Positions 1 to 5,835 of a DNA stretch of 6,585 bases are shown piece by piece. Position numbers and translations under genes: made by a program. Positions within the stretch are counted from its first letter, which is position 1, and the number at the start of each line of letters is the position of its first letter. The notes under the pieces are model-generated. The model did not search any database, was not told where the DNA came from, and saw nothing but the letters and a program-made list of their open reading frames with translations. Source of the stretch: Rhodospirillales bacterium (lineage in GTDB: Bacteria; Pseudomonadota; Alphaproteobacteria; Rhodospirillales; UBA2165); assembly GCA_013204125.1 (NCBI GenBank), contig JABMOP010000504.1:1-6585 (forward strand), given 5' to 3'.

Positions 1-622
1 CGGCGACGGCGCGGGTGATTTTGCGGGTCACGAAGGTTTCGCCGCGCACTGGGCTTTCATGGTTGAACAATATCCCGTTCGACGCATGAATACCGTAGGC
101 TTGGCGATAATTGACGGTGATCCAATAGGCGTAAAGCTTGGCCGCTGCGTAAGGCGAACGCGGCCGGAACGGCGTTTCCTCGGTCTGCGGGGTTTCGGCA
201 ACATCGCCATATAGTTCCGACGTCGAAGCCTGATAGAAACGCGCCGATTTTTCCATGCCCAATATACGGATGGCTTCGAGCAGGCGGAGAGTGCCGAGGC
301 CGTCGCCATTGGCGGTATATTCCGGGGTTTCGAAACTGACCTGCACATGGCTTTGCGCGGCGAGATTATAAATCTCCGTCGGCTTGATCGATTGCACCAA
401 GCGTATGAGGTTGGTGGCGTCGGTCATATCACCGTAATGCATGGAGAATTTGACATTATCCGAATGGGGGTCGTGGTACAGGTGGTCAACGCGGCCTGTA
501 TTAAACGACGATGACCGCCGTTTGATGCCGTGCACATCGTACCCTTTGCCCAGTAAATGCTCGGCAAGATAGGCGCCGTCTTGTCCGGTCACGCCGGTAA
601 TCAGTGCAATTTTATCGGCCAT
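1..622 (-). CDS. gmd: GDP-mannose 4,6-dehydratase, N-terminal part (cut by window edge)
   Basis: This is a cytoplasmic NADP-dependent short-chain dehydrogenase/reductase of the extended type. It converts GDP-D-mannose to GDP-4-keto-6-deoxy-D-mannose, the precursor of GDP-fucose, GDP-rhamnose and GDP-perosamine for surface glycans. The reverse strand translates from an ATG at 620-622 as MADKIALITGVTGQDGAYLA, with the Rossmann GxxGxxG at residues 10-16 and the KRRSSSFNT NADP-binding segment at 34-42. The catalytic set fits the family: T134 and E136 in ASTSELYG, and Y158 with K162 in SPYAAAKLYAYW. The conserved stretch NGILFNHESP lies at 182-191. Only 207 codons are present; family members run about 320-370 residues, so the rest lies beyond position 1. 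The Shine-Dalgarno is weak (GGGAC just upstream). The gene follows the amidotransferase gene on the same strand after 75 bp, so co-transcription is likely. The family call is very secure; the final sugar product cannot be told from this window. Confidence 0.97.
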   Translation of the reverse strand, partial: MADKIALITGVTGQDGAYLAEHLLGKGYDVHGIKRRSSSFNTGRVDHLYHDPHSDNVKFSMHYGDMTDATNLIRLVQSIKPTEIYNLAAQSHVQVSFETPEYTANGDGLGTLRLLEAIRILGMEKSARFYQASTSELYGDVAETPQTEETPFRPRSPYAAAKLYAYWITVNYRQAYGIHASNGILFNHESPVRGETFVTRKITRAVA

Positions 623-697
623 TTGAGGTCCCTGATCCCTTAAATCCACCCTATGTTAAAGCTTCAACTCTTAACGACAATCTAAATCTAATAATTG

Positions 698-2482
698 TCA
701 GGCAGCCGACGCCCGGGCGTGGACCAAACCTGCCCATCCCCTCAAGCCGCGTTCGCCCCGACCGCCCAAATCCTTGTCGCCGCTCAGCCATTGACGGATC
801 GGCACATGAAATCCTGTTTTCCGGCGCGACAATATTTGATCGGGCAACGCCGTCTTCGGCGCGGCGGCCATTTGTAATTTAGAAGCCCCTAAGCCGGCAG
901 TGCGCTTGAACAATTCCCGATCGACCAAGGGCGTCCTGATTTCCAGAGAATGGGCCATGCCCGCCCAATCGGCATCGCGCAAAAGTTGACCGCGCATATA
1001 CCACGACATTTCCAGCGCCGCGACTTGGGATTTCGGCGAAGAAATGCCGTTGGTTGTCTTCCAAAGCCGGTTTTCCAAATTCAATGCCCGCCAGCCTTCG
1101 CTTGCCATATCCGCATCCAACACATCGGCGAGTTCCCACGGCATATAGAGGCCGCGCCGAAGCAAGTACGCGCCGCCGGTGCTGCCGCCATATTCGAACA
1201 GGCCGGCGTATTTAGGCGACGTCACGTGCTTCAAAAGCGGCGCCGAAACCATACGGAAGCCGGCGCCAAAATATTTCAAACCCGGCACCCAGCCCAAAGC
1301 GCGGTTAAGCGCCGGAACTTGCCGGAAACTATCATAGCCGCCGAATAATTCATCGCCGCCGATCCCGGATAAGGCAACTTTGAGCCCCATGGCGGACGCT
1401 TCGCGCGCCACAAAATAGGTGTTCACGCCGTCGATGGAGGGTTGATCCATGGCGTCCAGAAGCTGGTCCAAGCTCTTGTGAAATTCGGCGCCCGAAACGG
1501 TCCGCGTTTGATGGCGCGTACCGCATTGGCGGGCGACCAATTCGGCCAAGGGTGCTTCATTGCCCGGCGTCCCGGCCATTTCATCAAAATTCAAGGTCAT
1601 GGTATCCAAAGACGCATCGGCGTTTTCCGATGCCAGCGCGGTGATCGTCGCCGAATCCAGCCCCGCAGATAAGAACACGCCGACCGGCACGTCGGACACC
1701 AGATGATGGCGGACGCTATCGGCTAAGGCTTCATCTAGAATTTCTTTTAGAGGGCCGGCGGCCGCGCCTGCCTCAAATTCTTCGTTCAAATTGAAATACG
1801 GCTCGATCTTTTGCGCGCCGATTTCAGAAATTTGCAAATGAGTGCCGGCGGGCAAGGAACGGATGGATTTGAAAAGCGTGTGCGGTTCCGGGACATAGCC
1901 TAAAAGGAAAAAGCCGACATGGCCGGCAGGATCGGGCGCGGTATCGACGGCGCCGCCCGCCAAGATCGCTTTAACCTGGGACGCTACGCGGATCGATTTG
2001 CCATCATCGGCGTAATAGAGGGGTTTGATGCCGAAGGGGTCACGCGCCAAAAACAAGGTGCGGGCGGATACATCATAAATGGCGAAAGCAAACATACCGC
2101 GCAGGCGCTTCACCATGTCCGGTCCGTCCTGGTCATAAAGGTGCAAAAGCACCTCGGTATCAGACCCTGTTTTAAGCCGCCGCCCGGCCGCGATCAACTC
2201 GGCCCTTGGCGCGCGAAAATTATATATCTCGCCATTGTAAGTAATGACGAAACGCGGATCGCCCTGGTCGCCGTCAAGGCGCATCGGTTGAGCGCCGCCA
2301 GGGCCTGGATCAATAATCGCCAGCCGCCGATGGGCAAGCCCGGCGCGGCCACCATCGGCCAGCCAAGTGCCATTCCCATCGGGGCCGCGCGAGATCATTT
2401 TCGCGTCGATGCGGGCAAGTTCCGGCTCAAGCGCTGGGGCAGCGCCGGTACGATAGTTGAATATTGCTGTTATTCCGCACAT
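698..2482 (-). CDS. asnB: Asparagine synthase (glutamine-hydrolysing) family amidotransferase
   Basis: This 594-residue protein has the two-domain AsnB architecture: an N-terminal class II glutaminase that releases ammonia from glutamine, and a C-terminal ATP-dependent synthetase domain that activates a carboxylate, classically aspartate. The start at 2482 is fixed by MCGITA, which places the catalytic Cys at position 2 after Met removal. Other glutaminase residues are R52/R53 in AHRRLAIID, N83 and E85 in TYNGEIYN, and D108 in TGSDTE. The synthetase domain has the PP-loop FLSAGLDSA (270-278), LSGIGGDELFGGY (371-383), HSLEIRTPLVD (511-521) and RRKTGFHVPIRQWL (553-566). Length and ending (RGWAGLVHA) match versions found in capsule and exopolysaccharide clusters. 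It lies upstream of gmd, so it may make asparagine or amidate a sugar carboxylate in a surface glycan; this role is inferred from context. The ribosome-binding site is poor. The family is certain, the substrate is not. Confidence 0.95.
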   Translation of the reverse strand: MCGITAIFNYRTGAAPALEPELARIDAKMISRGPDGNGTWLADGGRAGLAHRRLAIIDPGPGGAQPMRLDGDQGDPRFVITYNGEIYNFRAPRAELIAAGRRLKTGSDTEVLLHLYDQDGPDMVKRLRGMFAFAIYDVSARTLFLARDPFGIKPLYYADDGKSIRVASQVKAILAGGAVDTAPDPAGHVGFFLLGYVPEPHTLFKSIRSLPAGTHLQISEIGAQKIEPYFNLNEEFEAGAAAGPLKEILDEALADSVRHHLVSDVPVGVFLSAGLDSATITALASENADASLDTMTLNFDEMAGTPGNEAPLAELVARQCGTRHQTRTVSGAEFHKSLDQLLDAMDQPSIDGVNTYFVAREASAMGLKVALSGIGGDELFGGYDSFRQVPALNRALGWVPGLKYFGAGFRMVSAPLLKHVTSPKYAGLFEYGGSTGGAYLLRRGLYMPWELADVLDADMASEGWRALNLENRLWKTTNGISSPKSQVAALEMSWYMRGQLLRDADWAGMAHSLEIRTPLVDRELFKRTAGLGASKLQMAAAPKTALPDQILSRRKTGFHVPIRQWLSGDKDLGGRGERGLRGWAGLVHARASAA

Positions 2483-2733
2483 GACGGGTTCTTACTTACC
2501 CGCCGCCGGGCGACCCGACAAAACTTATTTTTAAAAAGGCGACACTAAGACCGCCGCCGCCCGGCCCAAATGCCATAGTTTTAGTTGCACACAGACATAA
2601 AATTAATCACAATCCTAAGCCGAAGCATGCGCCCGGGGGAGCACGCTGAAAAACGGCAAAAAACTGACCGGACGAATACAAAGAGGCCGGGATAATACCG
2701 GTGGTTTAGGGGCAGAGGGATCAACGAGCGGCA
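2483..2733. promoter_or_regulatory. Divergent intergenic region between the amidotransferase and DUF805 genes
   Basis: This 251-bp spacer has no supported gene. It separates two divergently read genes and should carry promoters for both. The middle (about 2575-2615) is AT-rich and holds TTGCAC at 2585-2590, followed 17 bp later by CACAAT, a weak match to a sigma-70 promoter on the plus strand. Closer to the DUF805 gene is GATAAT at 2691-2696, which resembles a -10 box but has no good -35 at proper spacing. It sits between two CCGG tetrads (2687-2690 and 2698-2701). The region next to the amidotransferase start is GC-rich and can pair CGGGT with ACCCG directly before the ATG, which might affect translation. 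All assignments here are by eye. Confidence 0.35.
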
Positions 2734-3855
2734 ATGTCTTTCGCAGCAAACTATTTTTCAGTTAAGGGCCGGATCGGGCGTAGCGCATTTTGGCGGCGGC
2801 ACTTGGGCCCAGCGGTGTTTGTCGGCGGTGTGGCAATCGCCTTTCAAAATGGTCTTGGCGAAATAAATGCTCTGCCAAAAATATTTGGATCGATAATCCC
2901 GAGTTCAGCTTGGATCGGTGTCATTGCCTGTCTTTGGCTGATCGCGGCGTGGACGCTCGGAACCGGATTATACAAACGGCTGCACGATTGTGGCCGCCAC
3001 GGTCGGCAACAGTTTTATTTCTTAATCCCTGCGGCTCTCATGGTTCTTTTTCAATCCATGTCCGATGTTTTGTTTCAGGCCCTCACCGATCAAGGGCCTT
3101 TGCTTGCCGCCGGCTGGTTTATCGCCGCGGCCACCGGCATTTGGATATTGGGCCTCGCCGGATTTCGCGGCGGCGATTATGGCGCCAACCATTTTGGCCG
3201 TGACCCGGCGCAGTTTGATCTTGGCAATCTCGCTGGAATTTTGAATCCCGGCGCCGAATTGATGAAAAACGACGCCGGCGGCATTCGCCTGACGCCAATC
3301 GATCAAACACCGCTTAAACCGGTGCAGCGCGAAATTATAGCCAGACGAAAGAACGATGTTTCTGAACACGTACCAGTAAAGCAAATCCCGGCCATTGTTG
3401 AAGCCATCGAGGCTGAACCTATAGAGGTTGAACCTATAGAGGTAGAGGCTGAACCTATAGAGGTTGAAGCCATCAAGATTGAAGTCGCCCCGCCGGTGCC
3501 GAAATCTGGACAATTGGCCGAAAAGCTTTTAGCCCACGCGACCGGGAATGCAGCCCATCTCCGCTATCTCGAAACCGCCGCTGCGAAGGGCAATCGCTGG
3601 GCAAAGCTGGAGGCCGCGGCCACCTACCTCCTCCTCAACGAAGAAAATGGCGAACGCACCCAGCGCGCATTGGAACTATTAAGAGAAATCGCCGATACGC
3701 CGGAAAGCTATTTGGGCATCGGCAAATTGGCGTCCGATTATTTACGCGAAATTTACCGCTCCGGCTATCGCTCGATCCCGGCTGATACGGATATGGCGCA
3801 TAAATACCGCGCCATGGCGTCTGCGTCTGATGGCTTAAACGAAGCCCAATTGTGA
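2734..3855 (+). CDS. DUF805 inner-membrane protein with repetitive linker and Sel1/TPR-like C-terminal tail
   Basis: A 373-residue protein. The N-terminal third matches DUF805 (YhaH-like inner-membrane proteins of unknown function): YFSVKGRIGRSAFWRR at residues 7-22, LYKRLHDCGRHGR at 79-91 and FRGGDYGANHFGRDP at 144-158, the last resembling the family's closing GxxGxNxFGxDP motif. About four hydrophobic membrane segments are visible near residues 26-42, 57-78, 94-110 and 122-143. Next comes a polar stretch, then an acidic repetitive linker at 222-251 built on E-[A/V]-E-P-I units. The last 115 residues are helical and Ala/Leu-rich (LRYLETAAAKGNRWAKLEAAATYLL, in two parts at 276-290 and 291-300) and resemble Sel1/TPR repeats, with weak individual motifs. 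Many DUF805 proteins stop after the membrane domain, so the tail is an extension, probably cytoplasmic. The start is chosen because the DUF805 motif begins at once; a GAGGG lies about 14 bp upstream. The function is unknown. Confidence 0.85.
   Translation: MSFAANYFSVKGRIGRSAFWRRHLGPAVFVGGVAIAFQNGLGEINALPKIFGSIIPSSAWIGVIACLWLIAAWTLGTGLYKRLHDCGRHGRQQFYFLIPAALMVLFQSMSDVLFQALTDQGPLLAAGWFIAAATGIWILGLAGFRGGDYGANHFGRDPAQFDLGNLAGILNPGAELMKNDAGGIRLTPIDQTPLKPVQREIIARRKNDVSEHVPVKQIPAIVEAIEAEPIEVEPIEVEAEPIEVEAIKIEVAPPVPKSGQLAEKLLAHATGNAAHLRYLETAAAKGNRWAKLEAAATYLLLNEENGERTQRALELLREIADTPESYLGIGKLASDYLREIYRSGYRSIPADTDMAHKYRAMASASDGLNEAQL
3409..3468 (+). repeat. In-frame tandem repeat in the DUF805 linker
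   Basis: A 24-bp segment beginning GAGGCTGAACCTATA occurs identically at 3409-3432 and 3445-3468 (period 36 bp). A further variant copy of the 15-bp core, GAGGTTGAACCTATA, lies between them at 3424-3438. The sequence GTTGAAGCCATC brackets the block at 3397-3408 and 3463-3474. All units are multiples of three and encode E-A/V-E-P-I pentapeptides (residues 226-230, 231-235, 238-242). The near-identity at DNA level points to recent slippage or duplication. Confidence 0.85.
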
Positions 3856-3892
3856 TGGCCGGCCACCAAATGCGGCCAAATAATTAATCTTA
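3856..3892 (+). terminator. Possible transcription terminator after the DUF805 gene
   Basis: TGGCCG at 3856-3861 can pair with CGGCCA at 3873-3878 across an 11-nt loop, directly after the TGA stop. An AT-rich stretch (AATAATTAATCTTATT) follows. There is no clean run of T, and TGGCCGGCCA at the 5' arm is itself a palindrome, so the structure is ambiguous. A plausible but weak intrinsic terminator. Confidence 0.3.
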
Positions 3893-3896
3893 TTGC

Positions 3897-3948
3897 CAGT
3901 GACGCCCGTCACTGCGTGATCGGTGTGACGCCCGTCACTGCGTGATCG
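3897..3948. repeat. Two tandem 24-bp repeats, each containing the palindrome GTGACGCCCGTCAC
   Basis: Two perfect 24-bp direct copies lie at 3899-3922 and 3925-3948, separated by GT (period 26 bp). Each copy begins with an inverted repeat, GTGACG-CC-CGTCAC. In the first copy the arms extend to 8 bp (CAGTGACG at 3897-3904, CGTCACTG at 3907-3914); in the second they are 6 bp. The remainder of each unit is TGCGTGATCG. A symmetric 14-bp core with a 2-bp centre is the typical form of a binding site for a dimeric regulator. As RNA it could form short hairpins, but no T run follows. I saw no other copy in this window. No regulator is identified. Confidence 0.8.
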
Positions 3949-3949
3949 A

Positions 3950-4192
3950 TTGAGGCGCCCTAAAATCGGCGCATTAATTGATTGGCTGGGAAATCACACC
4001 ATGGGGGACAACCTCCGCATTGCCGCCGGCGAAGTCGCCGCAGCGGATTTTATTTGCGCCGGAAATATGGGCACACTTGTCGAGGGTGATCTTCATCCGG
4101 ACAAGGTTGCGTTTTTGCGTCATATGGCCGGGTTGGAAGGCAAGAATCTGCCGTTTACATGGCGCCAGTCGGCGCTGAATCGCGAAATATAG
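3950..4192 (+). CDS. Small ORF of unknown function (possible gene or gene remnant)
   Basis: An open frame of up to 80 codons from a TTG at 3950. An ATG at 4001 would give 63 residues, beginning MGDNLRIAAGEVAAADF. I do not recognise the product. In favour of coding: from 4001 onward codon choice resembles the neighbours (GCC, GGC, GTC, CGC, CTG; few rare codons), and the translation is balanced, with residues such as LHPDKVAFLRHMAGLEGK. Against it: neither start has a Shine-Dalgarno, the TTG abuts the tandem palindromes, and there are no signal, membrane or catalytic motifs. The frame continues past the TAG stop with ATG at 4193 and stays open for 27 more codons to a TAA at 4274-4276, so the region might be a decayed piece of a longer gene. 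Predicted soluble. Confidence 0.35.
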   Translation: MRRPKIGALIDWLGNHTMGDNLRIAAGEVAAADFICAGNMGTLVEGDLHPDKVAFLRHMAGLEGKNLPFTWRQSALNREI

Positions 4193-4342
4193 ATGAAGTA
4201 CAGGAAAGGCTGCGTCATCCGGGGGTCGAGGACCATCGACCGACAATTCCGCCCAGATCAAATTAAATCAAAATAAGCGGAAAACACCAATTGAAATATG
4301 GGAGTCCCTCCCCATTTAACTTGAATGATGTGGGCTTAACGA
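4193..4342. other. Leader region upstream of the hydrolase-like gene
   Basis: These 150 bp lie between the small ORF and the hydrolase-like gene. The first half stays open in the small ORF's frame as a 27-codon ORF (4193-4276), but its codon use (AGG, CGG, GGG, CGA) is poor and I do not call it a gene. The second half is AT-rich (about 4257-4300), a likely place for a promoter, though no clear -35/-10 pair stands out. GGGAG at 4300-4304 can pair with CTCCC at 4308-4312 over a 3-nt loop, a small hairpin about 30 bp before the start codon. Confidence 0.3.
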
Positions 4343-5068
4343 ATGAACCTGAGCATGAATTCCGTATCCGAATTTGAAATCAAGTCGAAAAAAAAGGCCA
4401 AGCCTGGAAAAGCTCAACTTCCCGAGATGGAAGAGACCGGACCGGAAAATGGGATGGTCACATTTGCCTTCTCCAATGATATCGATAAAGCCAAGAATGG
4501 GCGCTTCATGCGCTATTTCACGCAAACGCTCAACGAACGGGGCATACGCGTGGTGCGCTTTGATTTTCCATTTATGACTGAAAAATCCAGCGGGAATGGA
4601 AATGGTAAAGGCGGCAATACCGAGATTATTTCAGACGACATGGATGCCTTGGTCGCAACCTGGCGCCAAGTGATCAATGAATATAGAGGTACGCGCCTGA
4701 TCATCGGCGGCAAAGGCCTCGGCGCGCGCGCCGCCGCCACTGCCGCTGCTAAATTGGAAGAAGAAGGTTTTCCGGTTCGCGGCTGCGTGTTTTTGGGATT
4801 TCCATTCCATGAAGAAGATTTGCCGGAAACGACGGATCTAAGCCCGCTTGATACCATTCAAACCCGGTGCCTTTTGGTCCAGGGTGAACGCGACCCGTTC
4901 GGCAAACGCGCCTTCGTCGAATCCCTCAAAATGAGCCCTCATGTTCGCCTGTATTGGATGCGCGACGGCGAACATAATTTCTATCCGCGCCAGGATTCGG
5001 GCAAGACCGCAAAAGAAAATTGGGGCGAAGCCGCGATCTTGCTGGCCAGCTTTATCCGCAGCCTTTAA
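4343..5068 (+). CDS. KANL3/TEX30-type alpha/beta-hydrolase-fold protein lacking the nucleophile serine
   Basis: A 241-residue soluble protein with the landmarks of the bacterial KANL3/TEX30-like alpha/beta-hydrolase family: GIRVVRFDFPFM (67-78), LIIGGKGLGARAA (119-131), VFLGFPFHEEDLPE (149-162), LLVQGERDPFG (177-187) and MRDGEHNFYPR (206-216). The candidate acid and base are D184 and H211. In relatives I recall, the nucleophile elbow reads GGKSxGGR; here residue 125 is Gly (codon GGC at 4715-4717), so the serine is missing. The N-terminal GAGAP-like loop before the first helix is also absent, replaced by FAFSNDIDKAKNGRF (41-55). It is therefore probably a non-catalytic member or has changed chemistry. 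The first 35 residues are Lys/Glu-rich and likely disordered. The start is uncertain: ATG at 4343 or 4355, neither with a strong Shine-Dalgarno. It appears to be a single-gene unit, convergent with the next gene. Family from memory of motifs, fairly sure. Confidence 0.85.
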   Translation: MNLSMNSVSEFEIKSKKKAKPGKAQLPEMEETGPENGMVTFAFSNDIDKAKNGRFMRYFTQTLNERGIRVVRFDFPFMTEKSSGNGNGKGGNTEIISDDMDALVATWRQVINEYRGTRLIIGGKGLGARAAATAAAKLEEEGFPVRGCVFLGFPFHEEDLPETTDLSPLDTIQTRCLLVQGERDPFGKRAFVESLKMSPHVRLYWMRDGEHNFYPRQDSGKTAKENWGEAAILLASFIRSL

Positions 5069-5086
5069 GCAACGCGCCTCGGCTCC

Positions 5087-5653
5087 CTAGCGCAAATTAA
5101 GGGTCTGATTTTTGGTTTTAAGGGTGGCGCTGATGGATTTCAGCGGCTTGCCGTCCCGGACCCGGTCAAACTTCAACTTCATCCCCCCAGGCACCAATCG
5201 ACGGATATAGGTCTGTACTTCGTGCGCGCCGCTATCGGTAATAAGAACCGCATAGACGGTCAAGGTTTTGCCTTGGATTTTTGCCCAGACTTGGGGATCG
5301 CCCTTCAAGGGATCGATCGGCACGCGCCCACCCATTCGGTTGATACGGTCGGTGGAAATGTAAAATCCCGGCCTTTTTGATGATTTGAAGACGACAAAAT
5401 ATTCGCTGCGTTTCGACTTGCCATTGGGTTTGTGCGAAACCGTGACCCATTTCAGGGAAAAGCCGCCAGTCTCGCGGCGGATCGAAACATCTAAGTCGCG
5501 CTTGGCCAGCCCCTGCGCAGCGGCAAAAACGGTCTGGCCGACATAATCGCCGATAAACGGCTGGAACTCGGCGCCGTCCTGGGCAGAACCTTGGCGCAGC
5601 GGCAGCAGCACGATCACGCCGATTATTAGAATAGACCGTAAATTCAACATCAT
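5087..5653 (-). CDS. Secreted protein of unknown function
   Basis: A 188-residue protein with a clear Sec signal peptide: short basic start (MMLNLR), hydrophobic core ILIIGVIVLLPL, and a likely signal-peptidase I site after GSA (A24|Q25). There is no lipobox cysteine, so it is probably a soluble periplasmic or exported protein. The mature part of about 164 residues is basic and rich in alternating hydrophobic/polar stretches (FSLKWVTVSHKP, GFYISTDRINRMGG, KTLTVYAVLITDSG), suggesting a beta-rich, possibly lipocalin-like barrel. It contains no cysteine. I recognise no family. The start may be either of two adjacent ATGs (5653 or 5650), which does not alter the signal peptide. It ends 18 bp from the end of the convergent hydrolase-like gene and is divergent from the oxygenase gene across a 182-bp spacer. 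Confidence 0.8.
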   Translation of the reverse strand: MMLNLRSILIIGVIVLLPLRQGSAQDGAEFQPFIGDYVGQTVFAAAQGLAKRDLDVSIRRETGGFSLKWVTVSHKPNGKSKRSEYFVVFKSSKRPGFYISTDRINRMGGRVPIDPLKGDPQVWAKIQGKTLTVYAVLITDSGAHEVQTYIRRLVPGGMKLKFDRVRDGKPLKSISATLKTKNQTLNLR

Positions 5654-5835
5654 GGCACCCGCCGAAAAAGGATTAAACGAGGCGCTAGCTTAACCAGTTT
5701 GAGCGCTTATGAAAATGCTATGAATTCCAGCCGGAAGCTTAAGGAGACGAGGCCATTGACGCGGCAGGTAGATTCATAGGAACATCACGGTGATTATTGA
5801 TCCAGTCATTAAGTTCAAAGACAGGGAAGATCATT
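5654..5835. promoter_or_regulatory. Divergent spacer between the secreted-protein and oxygenase genes
   Basis: This 182-bp region should hold promoters for both flanking genes. I could not find a convincing sigma-70 pair; TTGACG at 5756-5761 resembles a -35 box but has no -10 at 16-18 bp. ATCAC-G-GTGAT at 5784-5794 is a perfect 5-bp inverted repeat about 40 bp before the oxygenase start and could be an operator half. AAGGAG at 5740-5745 lies 10 bp before a TTG that opens a frame of only seven codons (TTG at 5756, TAG at 5777-5779); this is noted but not called a gene. Confidence 0.3.
5823..5830 (+). promoter_or_regulatory. Ribosome-binding site of the Rieske oxygenase gene
   Basis: AGGGAAGA ends 5 bp before the ATG at 5836. 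It is the clearest Shine-Dalgarno-like sequence in the window and supports that start. Confidence 0.6.

Noticed and set aside
655..699. Terminator between the amidotransferase and gmd genes
   Set aside because: Only weak AT-rich dyads (GACAAT/ATTGTC with a 12-nt loop, GTTAA/TTAAC) are present, one overlapping the stop codon, and no T run fits.
604..882. Plus-strand frame across the gmd/amidotransferase junction
   Set aside because: It overlaps the starts and ends of two solid minus-strand genes and its product looks like random high-GC translation.
1919..2548. 209-codon open frame on the plus strand
   Set aside because: It lies wholly antisense to the amidotransferase gene, whose conserved motifs are unambiguous. 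The translation has no coherent domain; it is a high-GC shadow frame.
3022..3513. Minus-strand frame with repeated YRFSL/YRFNL units
   Set aside because: The apparent peptide repeat is only the reverse complement of the DNA repeat in the DUF805 linker; the plus-strand frame has the real domain.
3897..3948. CRISPR array
   Set aside because: There are only two repeats separated by 2 bp, with no spacer-sized unique sequence and no cas genes.
3974..4261. 95-codon minus-strand frame opposite the small ORF
   Set aside because: Codon use is poorer than on the plus strand, there is no Shine-Dalgarno, and no family is recognisable.
5756..5779. Seven-codon leader peptide before the oxygenase gene
   Set aside because: It starts with TTG, encodes no meaningful regulatory codon run and is not followed by a recognisable attenuator.
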